Part shown: positions 24,767 through 34,958 of the stretch, piece by piece
Position numbering within the stretch: position 1 is the first letter of the stretch
Layout of the letters: every line of letters begins with the position of its first letter
Source: Paramacrobiotus metropolitanus
Lineage: Eukaryota; Tardigrada; Eutardigrada; Parachela; Macrobiotidae
Reading direction: 5' to 3'
Assembly: GCF_019649055.1 (NCBI RefSeq)
Contig: NW_026570375.1
Coordinates: forward strand, 62,001-126,000
DNA: 64,000 nucleotides
Notes under the pieces: generated by a model
What the model was told of the DNA's origin: nothing
The model's database searches: none
Seen by the model: the letters and a program-made list of their open reading frames with translations, nothing else
Made by a program: the position numbers and the translations under genes

Positions 24767-24991
24767 AAATGAAAACAGGAGAGAGCTAATCAACGCAATG
24801 ATAAACAACAGCTCGACAACACGACTGATCGGAACAGAATGCGAAAGGCAATCGGGCCGCGTGCACGGCCGGCGGCAGCTAACACGTATTCGCCAGGCAT
24901 GACAAAGAAAGTGGGCTGAGCCTGCGCGAAACAAAGAAGTACATGGAATTTACCACGAATTTAACTTCACTTAGCTAGCTAACTGTCCTTT
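24767..24991. repeat. Split direct repeat 'A1' (225 bp)
   Basis: Right terminus of the element on the plus strand. Copy of 22496-22720. Ends CTTT and is followed at once by the host coding sequence of copy A exon 3. Confidence 0.85.
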
Positions 24992-25855
24992 AATTTGCTG
25001 CGACAACATGTACAACTTCAGTTGGATTTTAAACAAGACCATAACCACTGACACGTGCAGCCTTACTCTGATCGACGACCGCCAGTTCACAAACTTGATC
25101 ACCATTACGGAAGTTTTGGTAGCACTACTGACCACCAAGAAGATTCAGCTGAATTTTATTCTAATCAAAAACGGCTTCTCACGGGAAGATATCACGAACC
25201 TCCCTGATAGATTCCGTTTGCCAGAACCAGGTGGCCAACATGCCGCTGGTACGTGGAAAACTGGAAATGTGACAATTTAACCAAACTCATCACCGTTTGC
25301 CGACACCTGGTTTTGCGGAATTATGCAGAGGAGGGTATAACCAGAAAACTGGAATGGGAGGCCGAGTTGCCCCAGCAGGAACTTGACTTCATCACATCCC
25401 TCCGGAGAAATAGATACCGGAAAGTCCCAATTGCGATTCCGCACGTTGTGCTGCATTCCGGGAATGATAATGCCGCTATGCTACGCAAGTTTATGCTGGC
25501 TGCTGAGATGAACTGTCCTCCGGTCGATGCAGCAATGTCCAACCACGCACGTTCCATCCATCGGCGGTGGGTGGACAATCTGGAGTATCCCAGTCAGTGG
25601 AGTGGTATTCGGCGTCTTTTTCAGCTGTGAGTTTGAGGAACATGTATATGCCTGTATACAATAAATAACTAAATAATTAATTAAATAAATAATAGTCTAA
25701 ATAATTTGAAATAGTTGTGATTTTGTAGGTACTGTGGTTTCCAACTTGATGGCAGTGAGCGTAGCTGGACGGATGTTGATCTCCGGCAGGTGGATGTATC
25801 CACTCTTAACAAGATAACAACTGCGGCAATTAATTCGATTTTTGTTCTGCCATGA

Positions 25856-26876
25856 TGACAGAAAGCCTCTGTTATTATTGCTTATTGATAAATCGCTGAA
25901 TTAGAAATCGCGGAATCAACTGTATCGTGAAGCGCGACATGCGACCCTTTTTCATAGGTTACGAACTGACAAAATGCCGATGTCTAGTGTGGACGATCCA
26001 TTAAAATAATTTTGCGGGTGTTATCTTGGTGTCAGTACAATAATACGTCAACAGCATGTACTGCAGCTGATGGATTAAGAAGTTGGAGCAGCGCATTTCA
26101 CTCAAAAATTGTCCCTTGCTAATCCTGCAAGTGTATACTTCAGATGACCCCATTTGTTTGCTCGAAGTACCTGTAACATTGGTTGCTGAATAATTAAAAT
26201 GGCGCCATACGCTGTCCGTCCGTCCATCATGTACCTTTCTGCCGGCCACAGGTGTGGCGCCAGCAGTACGTAACTCCACACAAAGATTAAAGATACTAAC
26301 AAAATACCGCAGCGCTAGCAGCACACTTCAAGCTGAACAGGAGCACCATTAATTTTGGCGCCGATAAGCGAGTGATTATAAGGATGACGCGTGCAGCATA
26401 CTGTACAGATATAGCTTTTAACCTTCTCCATTTGTGATATATTAATAGTAAAATATATAATTACGTATGGATTTCTATTCGGTCCCTGTGGACACTGTCG
26501 TTAAACTGCAACCTGCTGCTGGTGCCATTAAATAAAGCACACACAGAAGCAATCACCTGATTCGTTTTTGAAGTCACGCAGTCTCATATTCACGCAAATT
26601 TTCCAAATGTCGAACCTTTATTTAACAAAATCAATTTGCAGTATCGAACCTTTATTTAACTAAATTAATTTGCAGTAGTTTGGGGAATCCTACTTTTTTG
26701 AGTCTTTGGTCTGTCACATTACGTTACATCATTTGGAGGTGATTGGTACAGCCGTACAGATACCTGGCGCAAAGTTGTGGTAGCAAATAAGGCGGCAGTA
26801 TATCTAAATACAATATCATTATCCCATCATTCCTGTCCGTCGGATTGTCTAAGCAGACCTGAACACTTACGTTCAA
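25856..26876. other. Intergenic between array copies A and B
   Basis: 3' flank of A and 5' flank of B. A GGCGCCGATAAGCGAGTGA stretch near 26357 has a counterpart (GGCGCCGACTCAGCGATAAG) near 34605 upstream of copy D, so part of the promoter side was probably duplicated together with the genes. No other feature was recognised. Confidence 0.4.
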
Positions 26877-29399
26877 ATGGAAGCCTTCACATCTTATCCT
26901 TTTCGGGGCCTAGAATCCGGTCCATGCGAAATCAATTTGGCGAACACGGTCATGGTGCAACGCGACAACGGGGACTGGTGGCTGGGATACGTGCAGGACA
27001 TTGATGAGGACCTCATGTTTGTGAATTTTGATTCCTCAACGGCTCCCGCCGGCTGGATCGACTCACGTCACGTCCGGGCTCAAAGTTTGTTAAACGATGA
27101 TCTGTGTTACAAAATGGACAGGAAGGTGGCGGCAACCGGTAGTTATGTCGTACAAGTAGCGCTACGCAACACCGAGAACGGACCACATGTTTTCCGGTCG
27201 GCCCGGCTCCTTACATCGACGACTGCATTTGGTCTGTTCGTTGTCCAGTTGGACCAGGGGATTACGCCGCAACGTTTGGTGGTTCACCTATGGCAAATTG
27301 CCGTCGCGATTGATCCCGTCATGGATGCGCCGCCGCTCTACAATCGAACCAGGGGAATATACTATCGCAAATTCAACGTGCCCTTCGTGAATACTGGCAG
27401 GATTACAATGCTTGATATGGCGGACATCTGTGATTGTCTGGACAGAGCCGCACGAACCCCCGCTAACTCATCTGATGGCTACTACCCTGGTAACGACCAC
27501 GTTGCATATCGTGTATATGTAGCTGTCAGTGGAGATCATCTCAAGTTTATTTGCGCTCAGCTCCAAGACGAAAACGAAAACAATCGTGCCGAATGGAATT
27601 TAGATACATTAACAGAAGCCTGTACGAACTGCTATCCTACGCCGGACCTGCCAGTCTTACATGATATTGTGATCGACGCCCCACAGCAAAGATTAACTTT
27701 CGGTAAGAGTATACCTTTTATCTATAGATGTATGATTATTACAACTAAAGATTAATGCCGTAATTTTGCTGCAGACAACTGAGAAGGGCTTCGTATTAGT
27801 CAGTTGCGTGATACGTTTTTTTGTACAGATAGTGGAGTGTTATGATCTGAAAATAATGTATTGCAGCGAAATGAAGATGGTATTAACCTGCGATTGATCC
27901 GGCAATCGTAATCATGTGATGGTGTATTGTACAATACTGTGTGCACATTTAGGGCACAAACTCCGCTACTCACACAGATAATATAAAATGTATTTATTAC
28001 AAATATAAAAAGTTTTATATATTTGTACTAAATAGGTCGTACTAAATATTTATACTTGAGCATGCGTTCAGCAAACGGATTTGCGGTGTGGCGCATAAAA
28101 AAAAGCGAAATTTGTTTAATTTTGAATCGTCCAGCTTTTAGTCAGAACTAAAACTTGCTACGAGAGGCATGTTAAATTGTAGATAATGACGGATGGATAG
28201 CTGATGTGGTTTATTCGGTTATGGCCTACGTCCTCTTCAGTCTGGACTTGCACACTCAAGCCGAAGCGAAAAGGTATTACATACATACGTGAAACGAAAA
28301 GGATGTTACAACATTAGTAAGTTAAGGATCTCACAGTAAGGCCCTATGTTATAGTGCACAAAATGTTTTTTTTAATTTTTGTTTTGTTCGGATCAGATAA
28401 GTTTTGTTGGGGCCTGTGGTTGTACATCGATATATTAACACAAAAACGGCTTCACTTTTAAGGGTCTGCACTTTATGGCATCAGCTGTTGTCCGAACGTT
28501 GCGCCAGCCGACACGTAGCCATCGATTTCTCGATAGTGGAACCGAACGAACTGATCAACGACAGCTACGGTACTCCTTCCTGTCACAACATATTTAATTT
28601 AAGCTGGGGCTTCGACAAGGCCCTAACCGCGGAAACCAAAAGCCTTACCCTGCTTGACAATCTCCAGTGCACAGATTTGACCATAGTTACCCAAGTGTTC
28701 GTAGCGCTAATGAACGTCCGGGGAATTCAGCTGGACTATATCCTAATCAAAGATGGTTTCTCCCATCCTGGTATTACGAGCCTCTCTGATCACGTGTCGG
28801 TATCAGATGGCCATCTTGCCGAGCGTGAATGGAAATGTCACTGTTTAACCAAACTAAGCACCGTATGTCGACGTCTGGTTCTGCAAAACTATACAGTAGG
28901 GGATATTACCGACCCTCTGGAATATTTGCATCGGTACGACGAGGTACCACGAGAGACGCTTGGTTTGCTATCGGCCAGATTTCACCCGCAAGAAAGATTC
29001 CAAAAGGTTCCAGTTACGATTCCTTATGTTATGCTGCAATCCGAGGATGGTAATGCCAGTACACTCCGACAGTTTTTACTAGCGGCGGAGAGGAACCTTC
29101 CTCCGATGGACGCATCGATGTACAACCACGTGCGCTCCGTCCATAGTCGTTGGGTGGAGATTCTGGAATATCCCAGCCAGTGGCACTGTGTTCGACGCGT
29201 CTTTCAGTTGTAGGTTTGGTGTAAAATTTCCTTTTCTTTTTACCATTAAATTTTATTGCGATTCTGTAGATACTGTGGTTTCCAACCGGACGGCGGCGAG
29301 CGCACTTGGACGGATGTTGATCTGCGGCTGGTAGACGTGTCCACTCTGACCAAGCTAACAATTGCAGCAATTAATGCATGTTTCATCGTGCCGCAGTGA
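26877..29399 (+). CDS. Tudor/F-box-like family copy B, intact
   Basis: The best-preserved member; function unknown. Exons 26877-27702, 28183-28273, 28463-29209 and 29270-29399 join in perfect phase to 597 residues. Residues about 10-60 (NTVMVQRDNGDWWLGYVQDI, then DLMFVNFDSS) resemble a Tudor/agenet-type barrel: a charged strand, WW-G-V, then F-FD. Exon 2 and the start of exon 3 (MAYVLFSLDLHTQAEAKR, then VCTLWHQLL) have the spacing of an F-box helix pair, which would suggest an SCF ubiquitin-ligase adaptor. The rest is unrecognised, with possible leucine-rich character (SLTLLDNLQCTDLTI; STVCRRLVLQNY) and a conserved last exon (YCGFQPDGGERTWTDVDLR). No signal peptide, so probably intracellular. 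Both domain calls are inferences from short motifs. Exon phases and lengths are shared with copies A, C and D. Confidence 0.8.
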
Positions 29400-30336
29400 T
29401 CGCTACACATATTTGTTGTTGAACCCGCTTATGAACCATCTTGGAAGCAAATTTATCACAGGAGCGTTTTTCTTGTTACATTTCATATGCATCTAATGTG
29501 CTCGATAAACATTTTCGTCATTAATCGCAGGTACCAAAACTGGTTTTGCAAATATTGCATGACTGGCATAGGTATCATAACGTGTACAACGCAGCGTTCA
29601 ATACTTTTACTGTTTCGTATAAAATTTATCAAAACGTTTGCTCAAAAATACGTATGCGTGCAGCGGCGTATAAACTGGTTCCTTTATTTGTTGCCATTAT
29701 GTATGACTGCGCATTTAGGTTGATTAGTTCCTGGAAATTTGCTGCTGGAAAAATATTCAAAAAACAAAACCGGTATATACTTAAGTGTAAGACTGTAGGC
29801 CCTTTCTGGGGATGCAAAAACACATTCACTCGCGCCAGCGTTATATAGGAGGCCAGTTTTCAAGGCCAAATAAGATTCCATCGGAGTCTTTGAGCAAATA
29901 AACCAAAACGCGCAACAGGACACATGAAGCCTAAGAAAACTGCCCTTAATTAACTTCGCCCTGTAACTTTTTCCTATCCGGCATCCGTCTTCGGTCCATT
30001 CATTCGATCACTGCTGGGTCATTTGACCTCGTTACACTCATATCGTGTTCTTTAAAAAATCTTTTCATATGGATGCAGCTTTGACCTGTTTCGAGTTAGT
30101 TTGCAGTCATACTCTTTCGAGCCTGTACGAGTACTGAAAATTTGTTCCATTCCTAGCTGATTGTGCGGTGATGTGCGCAGTTCGACTAGTACTCTGTCAC
30201 ATTTGGCAAAGTATATATTTGGTCCGATAGTTGTGGAGAAGCGGCAACGGATTTATGGAATAAAGTAAACGATATTATCGCATCTTGTTACTCCCGTTTA
30301 GCGAGGTTTCTTTACCGGCCTGCGCCATTACGCACC
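29400..30336. other. Intergenic between copies B and C
   Basis: A segment at about 29650-29765 (ATGCGTGCAGCGGCGTATA and onward) resembles 34315-34445 downstream of the relic copy, showing that 3' flanks were duplicated with the genes. No gene was recognised. Confidence 0.45.
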
Positions 30337-32720
30337 ATGGCCGTGATAACCGCGTATCCTTTTCGGGGAATAGCATGCGGGCCGCGCGAGATCAATCATG
30401 GGAACACGGTAATGGTTCAGCGCGACAACGGGGAATGGTGGCTGGGATATGTGCAGGACATCGACGAGGACCTCATGTTTGTGAATTTCGATTCCATAAC
30501 GGCTCCCGCCCAATGGATCCACTCACGCCACGTCCGAGCCCAACGCTTTCTAAGCGACCAGCAGTGGCACACCAACTATGACAAGGAAGTGGCAACAACG
30601 GGTTACTGTGCAGTGCAGGTGGCGCTGCGCAACACCGAGAACGGACCAAACGTTTTTCGCCCAGCCAGACTCCTTTCATCAACAACTGAATTGCACCTAT
30701 TCATAGTGGAATTGGGAAATTCCGTCAAGCCGCAGCGTTTGGTGGTCCATCAATGGCAGATTGCCAACGCGACTGATCCTACCCTGGATGCGCCACCGCT
30801 CCATAACAAAACCAGTGGACTGTACTATCGCAAATTCACCGTGCCTGTCACGAATGCCCACAGGATCAGGATGCTAGATAGAACTATCATTCGTGATTGT
30901 CTGTACAAAGCCGCACAGACAGCGTCGGGAAACGGAGGTCATTTTCGTGGTAACTCCTACGTGGCTTACCGAATCCATGTTGCTGTCACCGGGGATTTTT
31001 TTAGTTGCATTTGCGCCCAGCTCCGTGCCAATCATGTTCACGAGCGTGCCGAATGGAATCTTGATACCTTAACACAAGCCTGTGCGGAATTTTATAAAGT
31101 GCCGGATCCGACTTTATTAGGAAGCAATGATACTGTAACCGAAACGCCTCATCAAGGACTAAATTTCGGTATATTTTTACGTTTAGACAGATATCTACAG
31201 ATATCTGTAGATATCTGTAGATATTAGTCTATAGGAAGGAAAACCGTTGTAACCGAACCAGTTCGCGGCACTGCTGCGCCACCCGGCTTGATTCTGACGC
31301 TACGGCAGTATAATACATATCGTTTAATCACGATCCAGCAGTTGAAGTCGTGTAAAGTAAAGAGGTACATGTACAATACATACAAACTCTACGGGATTAC
31401 GGCCAACAAAATAAATTTTACAGCTGAGATACTACAAACTTTGTATGATGAGCATTGAAGTTCTTCAATACAGTGTATGTCGTTTTAAATTGTAGGTAAT
31501 GACGGATGGATCGGTGATCTGATGCATGCTGTTATGGCGTATATCCTCTGTAGCTTGGACATGTACACCCAGGCAAAAACAAAAGGTAACGGTAATTGAT
31601 AGTCTTCGCAGTTTTGTAGATCAACCATAAACACACAGAAATCTTTTTTTCCGAAGTTCGGTTTGCTTTGCTTGGAGAAATTAAATTTTATGCAGCACAT
31701 CCGTAATACTCATACAAGGCTAAATTAGTACAAAACAAATGTTCACTCCAGAGTTTGCGTATTGTGGCATCACCTCTTGTCGGACCGTTGCACCGACCGA
31801 CACGTTGTCATCGATAGCTCATTTCTGAAGGCGTTCAAATTATTCGAATACTGGCCTTCCTGCCACAATATGTACAACTTTAGCTGGGCCCTAAATAAGG
31901 CCATAACCGCCGGCACCAAGAGCCTCACTCTCCGCGACGATCTCGCTCGGTCGAGCCACGATCAAACGGCCGATCAATCGAGCCACGTCTCAAACTTGAC
32001 CATCATCACGATCGTATTAAAACGCTACTGACCGTCAAAAACATTCGGCTGCATTACATCGTAATCAAAGACGGTTTCTCCAGTTACGGTATTACGAACT
32101 CTCATGATGTGTACGAGTTGTGGGATGAATCAGACGGCTATCATTCCGATCGTATTTGGAAATGCGAGGATTTATCCAAACTCATCACCGTTTGTCGGTG
32201 TCTGGTTCTGCGGAATTATACGGTACAGAATATTGTTAGCAGTATGTCTAGCCTGAGCTCCTATGATGACTTCCCATGGAAAGAAGCAGGCGTTGCCAGT
32301 TTCTCCGACCGATGGAGCGTTCCGATTACAATTCCGCATCTAATGCTGCATTTCGAGGATGGTGATGCCGGTATGTTGCGCAAGATTTTACTGGCAGCGG
32401 ACATGAATTATCCTCCGATTGATGCAGCAGTATACGACCGCGTACGCACAATCTATCGGCGGTGGGTAGAGGTTCTGCAGTATCCTAATCAGTGGAGCCC
32501 TATTCGACGTCTCGTTCAGCTGTAGGTTTACGGATGATTTATGAGCTTGCATACGGCTTTATAAGACTTGAAATTGTTGTGATATTGTAGGTACTGTGGT
32601 TTCCGACCTGATGGCAGTGAGCGTAGTTGGACGGATGTTGATCTGAGGCAGGTGGATGTGTTCACCCTTACTAAGCTAACGACTGCAGCCATTAATGCGC
32701 GTTTCACGGTCCCGGAATGA
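30337..32720 (+). CDS. Tudor/F-box-like family copy C, frame-broken
   Basis: Homologous to copy B, same four-exon plan: 30337-31168, 31496-31585, about 31752-32521 and 32591-32720. Exon 1 is fully open (ATGGCC start context, YPFRGIACGP, VMVQRDNGEWWLGYVQDI). Exon 2 is one base shorter than in B and D, beside a run of A near 31580, which puts exon 3 out of phase. Exon 3 changes frame again near 32015, just after a small extra segment (about 31948-31995) not present in the paralogues. The end (FTVPE-stop) is conserved. Either two single-base sequence errors in a live gene or an early pseudogene; conservation of everything else favours the former. Intron 1 opens with AGATATCTGT repeats (31180-31225). 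Confidence 0.72.
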
Positions 32721-33099
32721 GCGCACATGCCGTAACAATGTTTTTTTGTTTGTTTGAACCCATCTTTTGTTTGGTCAGCAAGGGCAAGCTCAATCAGAAG
32801 GTTGTTTTCTTTTGTTACGCAAGACATGGAAGGACGAGATAAAAACGCTTTTATTTTTATGTACGATTAATTTATCGCATCGTGGTTTTCTTACTTTTGG
32901 CAACTCGCACCAAAAACAGCTTGTGCAAAATAACATCTATTAAACCGTAACAGTGCTTCATTAAATACAGTACAGTGTTTTTGCATGCGTAATGTGTACA
33001 ATATGGCATATCTGCTTAGTATTTAAGAATTTCCAAAAAGTCACGTATTTCAAAACAAAACAAATACGGTTCCGTACTGCACCAGTAGCACGGAATCAT

Positions 33100-33400
33100 T
33101 TTCTCGTCAAAATGGTTGGCTAACTAGGCTGATTTCTGTCTGCCCAGCGTCGATAATATACTAGTATTGACCTGAGGGGAGTTGGAGAGCGCCACCACCC
33201 CGGTTGGCACTTCGCACATGGTGGCGTTGACCGCGCCGGCCGTAGCGGCCCAGAGATCCAGCATTCTGCGTGGTTTGCCAGCGGCATCCAGCAGCGTCTG
33301 CCGGCCGATACGTTCCCGGATACGGATTGGCAGCAGTGGCGAAGTCTTGGATGTAAAACTGCCCCAGTTGTTGCAAGAGGTATTGATTCTTTGTGCTGCA
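33100..33400 (-). pseudogene. Detached last-exon fragment of the secreted orphan family
   Basis: On the minus strand, pieces in different frames match the third exon of the gene at 37954-39084: NQYLLQQLGQFYIQDFA, then PYPGTY, and the closing W/ADRNQPS-like end. No first or second exon is nearby and the frame is broken. It lies just downstream of copy C, convergent with it, exactly as the intact gene lies downstream of copy D. It therefore looks like a passenger of a segmental duplication. Confidence 0.75.
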
Positions 33401-33499
33401 AGAAATCCACCGCTTCAAGCCGCTACATTATACCCTTATTAGAAGGCTCAGATATTTAGCATATACAGATATTCGGTCATGAACTATACATATTTCAAC

Positions 33500-33975
33500 C
33501 AGACGAGTAACTACCGAAAGGCCTCATTTGGTTTGTTCTTTGTCGAATTCAACCACTGCACGGGACTACGCCGCAGCGTTTGGTGGTCCACCTCTGGCAG
33601 ATTTCCGTCGCGATTGATCCCGTCATGGATTCGCCACCACTCTACAATCCAACCACCGGCATATGCTATCGCATACTGAACTTTGCCCTTCGTGAATGTT
33701 GGCGAGATTACAATGCTAGATAGAACTCTACGCGAAAATCTGGAGTTAAGCACAGATCTAGAACCGCACGCCCGCTAACTGGTAACGACCACGTTGCATA
33801 CCGAGTCCGTGTTACTGTCAGCGGCGATTTTTTCACCTTTATCCGCTCCCAGCTTCATGACGATCGTGAATTATAATCATAACAATCGTGCCGAATGGAA
33901 TTTAAATATCGTAAGAGAAGCTTGTGGCCATCTTTCTCCTATTTCGGACTGTTGTTTCGTCATGATACTGTAATA
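33500..33975 (+). pseudogene. Relic of a Tudor/F-box-like family exon 1
   Basis: Matches the middle and end of exon 1 of the family in shifting frames: ASFGLFFVEFNH, then RLVVHLWQISVAIDPVMDSP in a second frame, NDHVAYRV and RAEWNLNIV further on. The start of exon 1 and exons 2-4 are absent. It is a dead partial copy between C and D. Confidence 0.75.
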
Positions 33976-34958
33976 GACGTTTCTCGTCAGCAACCAGTTC
34001 TTGGCCGGTACGATGAAATTTGTATTATTTGTATTTTACCACCGAGTGATACTGTATCATTCGTATGGGTTCCACAATCAGCTGACAATGAGCAGCGCTT
34101 CGTCAAATGTCGTCTGCCTGCGCGGTATGTCGGTTCATTTTGTTCCCTGCAGACTTTGGTTGAACAGATATTAACAATCATTTGAGTCAGGTGGAATGAT
34201 ACTGACTTTGCTAAAACAAGATAACCTGCAAAAGTAAGGTCACAACGTTAATCCGGTCATCAAAGGATTTTCCTCTGCTTCGTATACATTTCGTACAAAA
34301 CGTCTACTTATCTATGCGTGCAGCGGCATATAATACGAGTATATATATTGGTCCTTTTATAATTATGTTGCCACTATGTACTGTATGACTGACTAGTGAC
34401 TAGTTCCTGAATGTATGCTGCTGGAAAGCTTTCAAAGAAAAATACGCGTATACTTATATTTAGAGTACTGCCCACTGAATAATTACTTAAAATGGCGCCA
34501 GCATCACATAATATCATTCAAAAGTCTGCTCTAAGCTAGTTAGGAATCAATTCCAATCAAGGACACAATGCAATATTTGCAAACCAACTGGCGTCACTGA
34601 CTTTGGCGCCGACTCAGCGATAAGCAGACTGCTTGCACTTCAATAACCAGTCTGTATGACCATTCTGTTCCAGTGGTCAGGAGTCCGAACCTTTAAATGT
34701 GTCGGTCACTCAGTAGTGTTCATCATATTAGCCAAGTATTTGAATGATTGGATCTTTCTGACCTGCTTGGAATTTGCACCTTGAAGTCATCTTTACCAAA
34801 CGTAGCCTTACCAAAACTAACTGAAAAGTGATTTAGGTAATATTTACCTTTCTTAAATTCGGCAAATCTCATTCGGACGAGTTGGTGTATATCATTATCA
34901 GACCAATCTCGTTAATCGAATTCTCTATACAGATCTCAACCTGAACGCTTTTGTCGCC
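33976..34958. other. Intergenic before copy D
   Basis: Includes a segment (about 34315-34445) related to the 3' flank of copy B and a GGCGCC-containing block near 34605 shared with the upstream side of copy B. No gene was recognised. Confidence 0.4.

Larger units (their letters stand above)
22260..24991 (-). mobile_element. DIRS/Ngaro-like retroelement with split direct repeats, non-autonomous
   Basis: Read on the minus strand, the order is repeat 1 (24767-24991), an internal gag-like part, repeat 2 (22718-22878), repeat 1 again (22496-22720), and repeat 2 again (22260-22420). The 225 bp and 161 bp repeats look identical between copies, so the insertion is young. This A1-ORF-B1-A2-B2 order is the hallmark of Ngaro/PAT-type tyrosine-recombinase elements, not of LTR elements. 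The internal part (about 23443-24700) encodes a CCHC zinc-knuckle protein (CRNCGMAGHFISSC, CFRCGDSSHRAVNC) with a C/H-rich segment between. No reverse transcriptase, RNase H or recombinase is visible, so it looks non-autonomous and its coding part is broken in about three places. A diverged third copy of repeat 2 lies at about 23105-23235. No target-site duplication is seen; all junctions share CTTT. Confidence 0.75.
20772..25855 (+). pseudogene. Tudor/F-box-like family copy A, split by a retroelement
   Basis: First copy of the tandem family (see copy B for the intact form). Exon pieces by homology to B: 20772-21606, 21916-22000, 22158-22259 plus 24992-25626, and 25729-25855. It keeps the start MDAITEYPFRGLACGP and the end FVLP-stop. 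A 2.7 kb retroelement sits inside exon 3, between the segment ending SSILKPTQLSS and the one starting CDNMYNFSW. Exon 1 changes frame near 21125 and 21415 and exon 3 near 25240 relative to the family. With the insertion and three frame breaks, the copy is probably dead. Some of the breaks could be sequence errors, and the separate 5' and 3' halves could still be transcribed. Confidence 0.8.
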
